DNA of 14,154 bases, taken from assembly GCA_027451305.1 (NCBI GenBank), contig DAIDJQ010000066.1, positions 1 to 14,154 of the forward strand. Direction: 5' to 3'. Positions 1 through 6,717 of this stretch are shown here, in pieces. The stretch is from Cellulomonas sp. (GTDB taxonomy: Bacteria > Actinomycetota > Actinomycetes > Actinomycetales > Cellulomonadaceae). A program made the translations under genes and the position numbers. Numbering within the stretch: the first letter of the stretch is position 1; the number at the start of each line of letters is the position of its first letter. Below the pieces are notes generated by a model. That model was not told the origin of the DNA. It ran no database searches and saw nothing but the letters and a program-made list of their open reading frames with translations.

Positions 1-7
1 TCGTCCT

Positions 8-41
8 GCGGGCGATGCCCGCCGCCGCCCACCCGGGCGGC
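8..41. terminator. Two adjacent GC-rich hairpins, possible terminator
   Basis: Two perfect inverted repeats stand side by side. The first is a 6-bp stem (GCGGGC/GCCCGC, 8-13 and 17-22) with a 3-nt loop. The second is a 7-bp stem (GCCGCCC/GGGCGGC, 24-30 and 35-41) with a 4-nt loop. No U-tract follows on either strand. They could end transcription of a gene lying left of the window, since GC-rich actinobacterial terminators often lack a U-tract. GC-rich DNA also produces such stems by chance. No gene in 1-145 can be supported: all forward frames are short or run into the downstream gene's start. Confidence 0.22.
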
Positions 42-132
42 CTGGTGCCAGCCTGGCCTGATCGCCGGACCAGGGGCAACCCGTATCACCGTCGAGGTGC
101 CGTCAGGGTGACCGGCCACGGCAAGCGTGCCG

Positions 133-138
133 TAGCGT
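133..138 (+). promoter_or_regulatory. Leaderless-type -10 element for the aldo-keto reductase
   Basis: TAGCGT fits the actinobacterial -10 pattern TANNNT. It ends 7 nt before the GTG at 146, which places the expected transcription start on or next to the start codon. No Shine-Dalgarno is visible between 120 and 145. A weak -35-like GTGACC lies at 108-113, but the spacing (19 bp) is long. The same arrangement recurs before four other genes in this window. Confidence 0.5.
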
Positions 139-145
139 CGAGCCC

Positions 146-1171
146 GTGCACGCCTCCCCCACTCCCGTCCCGACCAGACGGGCCGGCGGGCTGATCCTGC
201 CGACCGTCTCGTTGGGCCTGTGGCAGAACTTCGGCCACGACACCCCCTACGAGGCGCAACGGGCACTCCTGCTCCGTGCCGTCGACCGGGGTGTCTTCCA
301 CCTCGACCTGGCCAACAACTACGGCCCCCCGCCGTTCGCCGCGGAGGAGAGCGTCGGCCGGCTGCTGGCGCACGAGCTAGCGGCCCACCGCGACGACCTC
401 GTGATCACGACGAAGGCGGGCTACCGCGCATGGCCGGGGCCCTACGGCGAGCACGGGTCGGCGAAGTACCTACGTGCCTCCCTCGACCGGTCGCTGCGCG
501 CGCTGGGCGTCGACACGGTCGACATCTTCTACTCGCACCGCTACGACCCGGCGACGCCGTTGGCCGAGACGATCGGCGCGCTGGGGGCGGCCGTGCGGGC
601 CGGCAAGGCCCGTGCCGTCGGCATCTCGTCCTACTCCGCGGACCGGACCCGCGCCGCGCTCGAGGTTGCACACGACCTCGGGATCCGGCTCGCCGTGCAC
701 CAGTCCGCGTACTCGATGCTCAACCGCTGGGTCGAGCGACCCGGGGCGGACGGCCGATCGCTGCTCGACGTCGTCGCAGACGCCGGCATGGGCATGGTGG
801 CGTTCTCACCGCTCGCGCAGGGGATGCTCAGCACCCGCTACCTGCACGGCGTGCCGGCCGACTCCCGCGCAGCCCGCGGCGGGCCGCTGCGCCGGGAGTG
901 GCTGACGGACGAGGTCCTGGGCCACGTGCGCGCGCTCGACGAGATCGCCCGGGCCGGCGGGCGGTCGCTGCCTCAGCTGGCTCTCGCGTGGGTGCTGCGC
1001 GACCCGCGGGTCACCTCGGTGCTCGCCGGCGCACGCACCCCGGAGCAGCTCGACGAGAACCTCGCGGCTGCGGCGACGTCGCCCTTGGACGACGACGAGC
1101 TCGCGGCGATACAGCCGCACGCCGTGGACGCAGGGATCAACCTGTGGGGATCGCGGTCCAGCGACCTCTGA
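146..1171 (+). CDS. gpr: Aldo/keto reductase, YghZ/Gpr (L-glyceraldehyde 3-phosphate reductase) type
   Basis: This is a cytosolic NADPH-dependent aldo/keto reductase of 341 aa, a full-length TIM-barrel protein. The N-terminal SLGLWQNFGH stretch (22-31), FHLDLANNYGPPP (51-63), WPGPYG (96-101) and VDIFYSHR (125-132) closely follow E. coli YghZ/Gpr, which reduces L-glyceraldehyde 3-phosphate and is linked to aldehyde (methylglyoxal) detoxification. The AKR tetrad is complete: Asp54, Tyr59, Lys90 and His131. A late SVLAGARTPEQLDEN stretch matches the cofactor-binding end of the barrel. The GTG at 146 is preferred because it aligns with the family start and has a leaderless-type -10 just before it. 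The gene stands alone, convergent with nrdR. The family assignment is strong; the physiological substrate is inferred. A related potassium-channel beta-subunit-like AKR is the main alternative. Confidence 0.9.
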   Translation: MHASPTPVPTRRAGGLILPTVSLGLWQNFGHDTPYEAQRALLLRAVDRGVFHLDLANNYGPPPFAAEESVGRLLAHELAAHRDDLVITTKAGYRAWPGPYGEHGSAKYLRASLDRSLRALGVDTVDIFYSHRYDPATPLAETIGALGAAVRAGKARAVGISSYSADRTRAALEVAHDLGIRLAVHQSAYSMLNRWVERPGADGRSLLDVVADAGMGMVAFSPLAQGMLSTRYLHGVPADSRAARGGPLRREWLTDEVLGHVRALDEIARAGGRSLPQLALAWVLRDPRVTSVLAGARTPEQLDENLAAAATSPLDDDELAAIQPHAVDAGINLWGSRSSDL

Positions 1172-1210
1172 CCGGAGGCACCGTCGCGCCGAGCGAGGTT
1201 CCCTCTCGTC

Positions 1211-1226
1211 CGAGCGGGGCCGCTCG
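1211..1226. terminator. Hairpin between convergent genes, possible bidirectional terminator
   Basis: CGAGCG (1211-1216) and CGCTCG (1221-1226) form a perfect 6-bp stem with a GGGC loop, in the 74-bp gap between two converging stop codons. The position suits a shared terminator for the aldo-keto reductase and nrdR. There is no U-tract on either side, so the call rests on position and stem only. Confidence 0.3.
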
Positions 1227-1245
1227 TGGCGCCTGACCGGTGGGC

Positions 1246-1899
1246 TTACGGGCGGGCCGGGACGCTGCCGGGGCCACGGGGGTCCGGCACAGCGGTGTCA
1301 TCGGTCCCCTGACGTGCGTCCGACGCGCCGCGCTGCCGGCCCGCACCGGTGACGCCGTCGCTGCCCTCCCGCTCAGCCGCGGCGTCCGTGTCCTCCACCG
1401 CGAGGCCGCCGTCCGCGCCGTCCCGCGCCGCGACGTCGGTGTCGTCATGATCCTCATGGGCGGCACGGAGCACGGTGATCGCCGCCTCGAAGTCCTCCAG
1501 GGAGTCGAACCCCTGGTAGACGGACGCGAACCGCAGGTAGGCGACCTCGTCGAGCTCCCGGAGCGGACCGAGGATCGCCAGGCCGATCTCGTAGGCGTCG
1601 ACCTCGGCCTGACCCGACGAACGCAGGGTCTCCTCGACCCGCTGTGCCAGCAGCGCCAGGTCGTCCTCGCTGACGGGGCGCCCTTGGCATGCCTTGCGCA
1701 CCCCGTTCACCACCTTCTCGCGGCTGAACGGCTCCGTGGCACCGGACCGCTTCACGACCGCGAGGCTCGTGGTCTCCAGCGTCGTGAACCGCCGGCCGCA
1801 CTGCGGGCACTGACGCCGCCGACGGATGGACGCACCGTCGTCCGACGTCCGCGAGTCGACGACGCGCGAGTCAGGGTTGCGGCAGAAGGGGCAGTGCAC
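1246..1899 (-). CDS. nrdR: Transcriptional repressor NrdR with long C-terminal tail
   Basis: NrdR represses ribonucleotide reductase genes according to the cell's ATP/dATP balance, binding paired NrdR boxes. A zinc ribbon opens the protein (Cys3, Cys6, Cys31, Cys34, with the basic IRRRRQC segment between). An ATP-cone follows at about 46-141 (VVKRSG, then [12 protein letters not shown]). The protein is 217 aa, while NrdR is usually about 150-180 aa. The excess is a roughly 70-residue tail from about 148, rich in Asp, Glu, Gly, Ala and Arg and probably disordered. The GTG at 1899 is chosen because the zinc ribbon begins at residue 3 and AGAGGA (reverse of 1905-1910) sits just upstream. The gene lies downstream of the SOS-linked LysM gene on the same strand, with a 127-bp gap and a promoter candidate of its own. 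No ribonucleotide reductase gene is in the window. Confidence 0.96.
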   Translation of the reverse strand: MHCPFCRNPDSRVVDSRTSDDGASIRRRRQCPQCGRRFTTLETTSLAVVKRSGATEPFSREKVVNGVRKACQGRPVSEDDLALLAQRVEETLRSSGQAEVDAYEIGLAILGPLRELDEVAYLRFASVYQGFDSLEDFEAAITVLRAAHEDHDDTDVAARDGADGGLAVEDTDAAAEREGSDGVTGAGRQRGASDARQGTDDTAVPDPRGPGSVPARP

Positions 1900-1982
1900 A
1901 GGGTTCCTCTCACCCGGACCACCACCCGCGAGCGGTCGGCGGCGCAGTCGGATCGCCCCGGTGCTTGTCGGGGTCGCAGGCG

Positions 1983-2011
1983 ACGCTAAGCGACGCCCCC
2001 GAACCGCGCAA
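1983..2011 (-). promoter_or_regulatory. Candidate nrdR promoter
   Basis: Read on the minus strand, TTGCGC (2011-2006) and TAGCGT (1988-1983) are separated by exactly 17 bp. The -10 fits TANNNT; the -35 keeps only the TTG of the consensus. The implied start near 1976 gives a 5' leader of about 75 nt, and CCCCG/CGGGG (1956-1960 and 1969-1973) could fold just inside it. The -10 is embedded in a 7-bp direct repeat, GCGACGC (1980-1986 and 1990-1996). I see no NrdR-box-like AT-rich palindrome, so autoregulation is not supported. Confidence 0.38.
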
Positions 2012-2026
2012 GGAACGAAGGGACCG

Positions 2027-2461
2027 TCAACCAGCCACCGGCACGACGATCTCCTCGCCCGCCGCCAGACCGGCGTCGTTCATGTCGTTGAGCTGCTTGA
2101 GCTCGACCACGACGTCCCGGACGTCCTGCCCAGGGCGCGCCACCGAGGCCGCGATGCTCCACAACGTCTCCCCCGACGCCACGACGTGCCGCTCCACCAC
2201 GGGCGCCGAGATCGGCCCGTCGGCGGCCGCGCGGCTGCCGAGCAGCCCGCCCCCGCCGACCAGGAGCAGCGCCAGGAGCGCCACCACCAGCCGTCCGCGA
2301 CCGGTGAGCTGCAGCGACGGCACCGTCCGTACCGCGGCCGGTGCTAGCTCAGCCGGGACGACGACGAGACGTCGACGGCCGGTGCGCGCGGCCGACCTGG
2401 CTGCCGCCGGGTGGGGGAAAGGCACGACCGTCGGACGTGCCGAGACGGTGATCGCGCTCAT
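2027..2461 (-). CDS. Single-pass membrane protein with LysM domain, SOS-linked, YneA/ChiZ-like
   Basis: A 144-aa protein with a Pro/Arg-rich cytoplasmic N-terminus (1-57), one hydrophobic segment (about 58-75, [15 protein letters not shown] core) and an extracytoplasmic LysM peptidoglycan-binding domain (about 91-141, with SGETLWSIA at 96-104 and the closing IVVPV). It sits divergent from lexA across three SOS boxes. This is the position and architecture of Bacillus YneA, which halts division during SOS, and of the mycobacterial lexA neighbour Rv2719c/ChiZ. A damage-induced division-control role is inferred from that context; no enzymatic domain is visible. The ATG at 2461 is chosen because GAGGAGG (reverse of 2468-2474) lies 6 nt upstream. 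A longer reading frame would run through the SOS boxes and lacks support. nrdR follows after 127 bp. Confidence 0.82.
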   Translation of the reverse strand: MSAITVSARPTVVPFPHPAAARSAARTGRRRLVVVPAELAPAAVRTVPSLQLTGRGRLVVALLALLLVGGGGLLGSRAAADGPISAPVVERHVVASGETLWSIAASVARPGQDVRDVVVELKQLNDMNDAGLAAGEEIVVPVAG

Positions 2462-2507
2462 GATGGCCCTCCTCGTGCCGTGCCCACCGGCCGCAGGTCG
2501 CGGTCGG

Positions 2508-2523
2508 TCGAACATCTGTTCGT
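2508..2523. promoter_or_regulatory. SOS box 1 (LexA operator)
   Basis: TCGAACATCTGTTCGT matches the actinobacterial SOS consensus TCGAAC-N4-GTTCGA at 11 of 12 fixed positions (last A is T). It is the box closest to the LysM gene, centred about 55 bp upstream of its ATG, and shares its last base with SOS box 2. It probably governs the leftward gene mainly. Confidence 0.9.
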
Positions 2524-2538
2524 CGAACGTCTGTACGA
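2523..2538. promoter_or_regulatory. SOS box 2 (LexA operator), abutting box 1
   Basis: TCGAACGTCTGTACGA matches TCGAAC-N4-GTTCGA at 11 of 12 fixed positions (one T to A in the right half). Its centre is 15 bp from that of box 1 and the two share base 2523. Two LexA dimers would sit side by side but not on exactly the same helix face. A TANNNT hexamer (TACGAT, 2534-2539) overlaps its right half. Confidence 0.86.
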
Positions 2539-2575
2539 TGTCTACCAGAACGGACCGACATCCGTCGAGACACGG

Positions 2576-2591
2576 TCGAACAGGTGTTTGA
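2576..2591. promoter_or_regulatory. SOS box 3 (LexA operator), lexA-proximal
   Basis: TCGAACAGGTGTTTGA matches TCGAAC-N4-GTTCGA at 11 of 12 fixed positions (C to T in the right half). Its right end overlaps the predicted -35 of the lexA promoter (TTGAGT, 2588-2593), so bound LexA would block polymerase. This fits lexA autorepression. Confidence 0.87.
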
Positions 2592-2616
2592 GTCCCGGTG
2601 CCGCGAGCCATACGCT
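2588..2616 (+). promoter_or_regulatory. Candidate lexA promoter
   Basis: TTGAGT (2588-2593) and TACGCT (2611-2616) are separated by 17 bp. The -35 matches TTGACA at four positions and the -10 fits TANNNT. The implied start near 2623 leaves a leader of about 120 nt, ending in the lexA Shine-Dalgarno. Its overlap with SOS box 3 supports the assignment. A start further left at TACGAT (2534-2539) inside box 2 is an alternative. Confidence 0.55.
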
Positions 2617-2744
2617 CCTGGCACGGCGACAGACCATCACCGACCACTGACACACCCGTCCGCAGCTGCCACCGGGCACGCAGGACGGGTGGCGGCCGGC
2701 GCGGACCAGGACCGGACCCAGGCAGCCACAGGGAGGACAGTGCG

Positions 2745-3491
2745 GTGACCGACACCCGGCAGACGCCCCGAGACGAGGTGCTCGCCTCCGTGCACGCGCT
2801 GCCGGACGGCGCCCCCGACGACGAGGGCCTCACACCGCGCCAGCGACTCGTGCTCGCCACCATCAAGCAGTCCGTCGAGGGCCGCGGCTACCCGCCGAGC
2901 ATGCGGGAGATCGGCGAGGCCGTCGGGCTGACGAGCCCGTCGTCCGTGAAGCACCAGCTGACGGTCCTCGAGCGCAAGGGCTACCTGCGGCGCGACCCCA
3001 ACCGCCCCCGGGCCATCGAGGTCGTCCAGCCGGACGACTCCAGGTCCGCCCGGCTCGGCTCCGCCGCGTGGGCGGCCGGGCTCGACCCGGAGGTGCCCGA
3101 GCTCGACCGGACCCCCGGTCCCGCCTACGTCCCCGTGGTCGGCAGGATCGCCGCCGGCGGCCCCATCCTCGCCGAGCAGGTGGTCGAGGACGTCTTCCCG
3201 CTCCCCCGCCAGGTCGTCGGCGAGGGCGACCTGTTCATGCTGCGGGTCCGCGGCGACTCCATGATCGAGGCGGCCATCTGCGACGGCGACTGGGTCGTGG
3301 TGCGGCGCCAGCCGGTGGCGGAGAACGGCGAGATCGTCGCAGCGATGATCGAGGGCGAGGCCACCGTGAAGACGCTCAAGCGCGCCGACGGTCACGTGTG
3401 GCTGATGCCACAGAATCGCGCCTACACGCCGATCGACGGAGACGACGCGACCGTGCTCGGCCGCGTCGTCAGCGTGCTGCGCAGCCTCTAG
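2745..3491 (+). CDS. lexA: SOS repressor LexA (self-cleaving)
   Basis: LexA represses DNA-damage genes until activated RecA triggers its self-cleavage. The 248-aa protein has an N-terminal winged helix (about 29-95; [11 protein letters not shown], then [22 protein letters not shown]) and a C-terminal S24 peptidase domain (about 127-248). The Ala137-Gly138 scissile bond lies in RIAAGGPI. The catalytic pair is Ser172 (RGDSMIEA) and Lys209 (ATVKTLKR). All elements needed for function are present. The GTG at 2745 is chosen because GGGAGG (2731-2736) stands 8 nt before it and the residues just upstream are low-complexity. The N-terminus is about 28 residues before the helix domain, which is normal for actinobacterial LexA. 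The gene is divergent from the LysM gene and autoregulated through SOS box 3. It converges on ldh with only 20 bp between stop codons. Confidence 0.97.
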   Translation: MTDTRQTPRDEVLASVHALPDGAPDDEGLTPRQRLVLATIKQSVEGRGYPPSMREIGEAVGLTSPSSVKHQLTVLERKGYLRRDPNRPRAIEVVQPDDSRSARLGSAAWAAGLDPEVPELDRTPGPAYVPVVGRIAAGGPILAEQVVEDVFPLPRQVVGEGDLFMLRVRGDSMIEAAICDGDWVVVRRQPVAENGEIVAAMIEGEATVKTLKRADGHVWLMPQNRAYTPIDGDDATVLGRVVSVLRSL

Positions 3492-3507
3492 TCAACGTCC
3501 GGACCGA

Positions 3508-3521
3508 CGGGTCAGAACCCG
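3508..3521. terminator. Small hairpin at the lexA/ldh convergence
   Basis: CGGGT (3508-3512) and ACCCG (3517-3521) form a 5-bp stem with a CAGA loop, spanning the ldh stop codon 17 bp after the lexA stop. It is the only stem of note in the 20-bp gap and its immediate flank. There is no U-tract, so it is a weak candidate for shared termination. Confidence 0.2.
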
Positions 3522-4516
3522 AACTGGCGGGCCACCGAGCGGACGGCGTCGGCCGACCGGCGGATGCCCGCCAGCTCGTCGCTGGACATCGGCACGGGCA
3601 TGCGCTCGCCGACCCCGTCCGCGGCGATCACGGCCGGCACCGACAGGCAGACGTCGCTGATCCCGTGATAGCCCTCGAGCAGCGAGGAGACCGGCAGGAT
3701 GCGGTGCTCGTCCTTGAGGATCGCCTCGATGATCCGGGACCCCGCGAGGCCGATCGCGTAGTTCGTCGCACCCTTGCCCTCGATGATCTTGTAGGCGGAC
3801 TCGACCACCTCGCGCGCGATCGCCTCCCGGACGCCCGCGGTCAGCGGGCCGCGGTTCCCGAACCCGTTCCAGTCCAGCAGCGGGACCGCGCCGAGGCTCG
3901 CCGAGCTCCAGAGCGGGATCTCGGTGTCGCCGTGCTCACCGGCGACGTACGCGTGCACGTTCTGCACCGCCACGCCGGTGTGCTGGGCGATCAGGTACCG
4001 CAGACGGGATGAGTCGAGCACGGTGCCGGAGCCGAACAGCTGCGTGGGAGGCAGGCCGGAGATCTTCAGCGAGGCGTACGTGACCACGTCGACCGGGTTG
4101 GTGACCATCACGTACACGGCGTTCGGAGCCACCCGCACGATGTCCGGGAGCACCTTGTGCACCAGCGAGATCGTCGCGCCGGCCAGGTCGAGGCGGCTCT
4201 GGCCCGGCTTCTGCTTGGCCCCTGCGGTGAACATCACCACGTCGGCACCCGCGAGCACCTCGATGTCGTCCGACCCGATCACCTCGGCCATCGACATGAA
4301 CTGGATGCCGTGGGAGAGGTCGAGCGCCTCGGCCTCCACCTTCGCGCGGTTGATGTCGAACATCGCGACCGTGCGGGCGGAGCCACGCATCAACGCCGCA
4401 TAGGCCATCGTCGACCCGACAGCACCGGCGCCCACGATGGCCAGCTTCGAGGACCTGCGGGGCGAGAAGGCCGTCCCGTGCAGCCCGCCCTCGTCGATGT
4501 CGTCGCTCTCGCTCAC
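3512..4516 (-). CDS. ldh: L-lactate dehydrogenase, probably FBP-activated
   Basis: Converts pyruvate and NADH to L-lactate and NAD+ in the cytosol during fermentation. The 334-aa protein has the Rossmann GAGAVGS (29-35) and Asp54 for NAD. Substrate-loop KQKPGQSR carries Gln102, which marks lactate rather than malate dehydrogenase, and Arg108. Other active-site residues are Asn140, Asp168, Arg171 and the catalytic His195 (GEHGD). Arg173 and His188, the pair that binds fructose 1,6-bisphosphate in allosteric bacterial LDHs, are both present, so activation by FBP is likely. About 22 extra polar residues precede the first strand. The GTG at 4516 has GAGGAGG (reverse of 4521-4527) 4 nt upstream. 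It follows dinG on the same strand after 87 bp. No metabolic partner adjoins it, so its place here is a matter of gene order rather than pathway. Confidence 0.96.
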   Translation of the reverse strand: MSESDDIDEGGLHGTAFSPRRSSKLAIVGAGAVGSTMAYAALMRGSARTVAMFDINRAKVEAEALDLSHGIQFMSMAEVIGSDDIEVLAGADVVMFTAGAKQKPGQSRLDLAGATISLVHKVLPDIVRVAPNAVYVMVTNPVDVVTYASLKISGLPPTQLFGSGTVLDSSRLRYLIAQHTGVAVQNVHAYVAGEHGDTEIPLWSSASLGAVPLLDWNGFGNRGPLTAGVREAIAREVVESAYKIIEGKGATNYAIGLAGSRIIEAILKDEHRILPVSSLLEGYHGISDVCLSVPAVIAADGVGERMPVPMSSDELAGIRRSADAVRSVARQFGF

Positions 4517-4603
4517 GGCTCCTCCTCGGGATGCGCCGCGTCAACGCCACGGCAGCAGCGGTGCGGTGGTCCCGCCCCGGCCGGTGGCCCGGCAATCGGA
4601 AGG

Positions 4604-6646
4604 CTAGCCCGAGCCACCCAGACGCCGCAGCGCGGAGAGCGCGACGTCACGCTTGTCGGTGCTCCAGAACGGAGGCATCGACCTGGCCAGGAAGGCGCCG
4701 TACCTGGCCGTGGCCAGCCGCGGGTCCAGCACGGCCACCACACCGCGGTCCTCCCCGCTCCGGATCAGGCGTCCGGCACCCTGCGCGAGGAGCAGTCCGG
4801 CGTGGGTCGCCGAGACGGCCATGAACCCGTTGCCGCCGGCGGCGACCACCGCCTCGGTGCGGGCGGCCATCAGGGGGTCGTCGGGGCGTGGGAACGGGAT
4901 GCGGTCGATGATCACCAGCCGGCACGCGGACCCCGGCACGTCGACGCCCTGCCAGAGGGACAACGTGCCGAACAGGCAGGTCGGCTCGTCGGCGGCGAAC
5001 CGGGCGACGAGCGTGGGCAGCTGGTCGTCCCCTTGGAGGAGCACCGGCACGTCCAGCCTCGTCCGCATCGCCTCGGCTGCCGCGGTCGCGGCGCGCCGCG
5101 AGGAGAACAGGCCCAGGGTCCGCCCCCCGGCGGCGCGCACCAGCGCCTCGATCTCGTCGAGCTGCGCGTCGGTGGCGGGCTCCCGGCCGGGCGGTGGCAG
5201 GTGGCGGGCGACGTAGCAGATGCCCTGCCGGCCGTAGTCGAACGGGCTGCCGACGTCGATGCCGTGCCAAGGCTGTCCCGGCTCGTCCCCGGCGGCAGGC
5301 CGGTCGCCCGTCGCCACCGTGAGTCCCATCGACCGCGCGAGCGGGTCGAAGGAGCCGCCGAGCGTCAGCGTCGCCGACGTCAGGACGGTCGACCGCCCGG
5401 CGAGCAGGTTGGTACGGATCAGCCCGTGCACCGCCAGCGGTGCCACCAGCAACCGGGTCAGGGTGGACCCGCGACGATCCTCCCCGCGAGTGCACCACAG
5501 GACCTGCCGGCGTGCGTCCTCCGGGTCCGCGGTCATCCGTTCCGCGACCTCGAACAGCGAGAGGACGGCTGTGCCGGCCATCTTCAGGCCACCGTCCTGG
5601 CCGCCCGTCGCAGCGCCGCGCGAGGGGTCCGGCTTCAGGGCGCTGAGGAGGGCACGCGCCGCGTCTCGCACGGACGCCACCGCATCGCGCGCCGTGGCGG
5701 GCAGCCCGTCGGGGAAGCGCGTCTCGGGCAGGTCCACGAGCGCCGACGCCAACGCCCGGCCGGCGGAGTCCAGGTCGGTGGTGGGGACGCCGCCGTGCCG
5801 GCGCGCGAGCCGTGCGGCGTGCTCGACGGTGGCCAGGGACAGCTCGTCCGTCGCCTGCGCGGTCACCCGGTCCGTGAGCTCGTGCGCCTCGTCGACGACG
5901 AGCACCTGGTGCTCGGGCAGCACGTTGGGCGAACCGGCGGCGGCGATGCCGAGCATCGCGTGGTTGGTCACGACGACGTCGGCAGACCGGGCCGCAGCCC
6001 GGGCGCGCTCGGGGAAGCACGCCTCCACCAGCGGGCAGCTGGACCCGAGGCACTCCAACGAGGTCACCGCGACCTGCCGCCACGCCCGGTCGCTCACCCC
6101 CGGCACCAGGTCGTCCCGGTCGCCCGTGCCGGTCTCGTCTGCCCACTCCCGCAGCCGCACCACCTGGTCACCGAGGCTCTCCCGGGCGGCCGCGCCGTCG
6201 GGTGCCGGGTGGTCCGCCGCACCTCGATGCTCGCCCACGTCGAACAGGGCGGCGGTGTCGTCCTCCGGGTAGCCCCCCGCGACCTTGTGGAGGCAGAGGT
6301 AGTTGTGCCAGCCCTTGAGCAGCGCGAGCGTCGGGGTGCGCGGTAGCCGGCCGGCGAGAGCGTCTGCGACGAGGGGCAGGTCACGGGTCACCACCTGCCG
6401 CTGCAGCGTCAGCGTCGCGGTCGAGACGACCACCCGCTCGTCGGCCAGCACCGCGTGCCGTACGGCGGGAACCAGGTAGCCGAGCGACTTCCCCGTGCCG
6501 GTACCGGCCTGCACCAACAGGTGCTCGCCCTTGTCGACAGCCTCGGCGACCGCCTCGGCCATGGCGTGCTGGCCGTCCCGCCGGACACCGCCGAGGGCTG
6601 CCACCGCCAGGTCGAGCAGCTCCGCGACGGAGGGGTCGGCAGGCAC
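4604..6646 (-). CDS. dinG: DinG/XPD-family ATP-dependent helicase with iron-sulfur cluster
   Basis: A superfamily 2 5'-3' DNA helicase expected to unwind damage-related structures such as R-loops, D-loops and G-quadruplexes. The 680-aa product carries Gln26 (Q motif), Walker A AGTGTGKS (47-54) and the DEAH box (252-255). Four cysteines, Cys118, Cys199, Cys204 and Cys210, are placed as in XPD/DinG to hold a 4Fe-4S cluster. VLTSATLTL and QGAGRLIR (motif VI) follow near the C-terminus. No nuclease domain is fused. The GTG at 6646 is preferred because a TANNNT element lies exactly 6 nt upstream, and earlier candidate starts would extend the protein into hflX in low-complexity sequence. It lies 71 bp downstream of hflX. 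E. coli dinG is LexA-controlled, but I see no SOS box here. YoaA-type is the close alternative. Confidence 0.92.
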   Translation of the reverse strand: MPADPSVAELLDLAVAALGGVRRDGQHAMAEAVAEAVDKGEHLLVQAGTGTGKSLGYLVPAVRHAVLADERVVVSTATLTLQRQVVTRDLPLVADALAGRLPRTPTLALLKGWHNYLCLHKVAGGYPEDDTAALFDVGEHRGAADHPAPDGAAARESLGDQVVRLREWADETGTGDRDDLVPGVSDRAWRQVAVTSLECLGSSCPLVEACFPERARAAARSADVVVTNHAMLGIAAAGSPNVLPEHQVLVVDEAHELTDRVTAQATDELSLATVEHAARLARRHGGVPTTDLDSAGRALASALVDLPETRFPDGLPATARDAVASVRDAARALLSALKPDPSRGAATGGQDGGLKMAGTAVLSLFEVAERMTADPEDARRQVLWCTRGEDRRGSTLTRLLVAPLAVHGLIRTNLLAGRSTVLTSATLTLGGSFDPLARSMGLTVATGDRPAAGDEPGQPWHGIDVGSPFDYGRQGICYVARHLPPPGREPATDAQLDEIEALVRAAGGRTLGLFSSRRAATAAAEAMRTRLDVPVLLQGDDQLPTLVARFAADEPTCLFGTLSLWQGVDVPGSACRLVIIDRIPFPRPDDPLMAARTEAVVAAGGNGFMAVSATHAGLLLAQGAGRLIRSGEDRGVVAVLDPRLATARYGAFLARSMPPFWSTDKRDVALSALRRLGGSG

Positions 6647-6652
6647 CGCGTC

Positions 6653-6658
6653 AGCGTA
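6653..6658 (-). promoter_or_regulatory. Leaderless-type -10 element for dinG
   Basis: On the minus strand TACGCT (6658-6653) is followed by six bases (GACGCG) and then the GTG at 6646. The expected transcription start is the start codon itself. No Shine-Dalgarno and no clear -35 are seen. It lies in the 71-bp gap after the hflX stop, so dinG need not depend on hflX read-through. Confidence 0.5.
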
Positions 6659-6717
6659 GTCGCGCGCGGGCCCGCGGCCTGCCGGGCCAGAGCCGGCACC
6701 CCGCGCGCTCGTGCGGA

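Noticed and set aside
1..145. The 3' end of a + strand gene entering from the left.
   Set aside because: Frame 1 stops at 109-111 and frame 2 at 59-61, with Pro/Arg-rich translations. Frame 3 runs on into the aldo-keto reductase. None shows a recognisable protein end.
1900..2026. NrdR box or riboswitch upstream of nrdR.
   Set aside because: No AT-rich NrdR-type palindrome and no conserved riboswitch core is visible; only a plausible promoter and a small hairpin.
2598..2744. An ATG at 2598 as the lexA start.
   Set aside because: The 49 extra residues are low-complexity and the predicted lexA promoter -10 (2611-2616) would lie inside them. The GTG at 2745 has a good Shine-Dalgarno and gives a normal length.
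2462..2866. An extended N-terminus for the LysM protein reaching back to 2866.
   Set aside because: It would translate through three SOS boxes and into the lexA coding region on the other strand. A strong Shine-Dalgarno precedes the ATG at 2461.
4517..4603. Stem GCCGG/CCGGC (4580-4593) as a dinG terminator.
   Set aside because: Only 5 bp, no U-tract, and similar stems occur by chance throughout this GC-rich DNA.
4157..6346. A 729-codon open frame on the + strand, antisense to ldh and dinG.
   Set aside because: It is rich in Arg, Gly, Ala and His with no domain, and the minus strand carries unmistakable LDH and DinG motifs.
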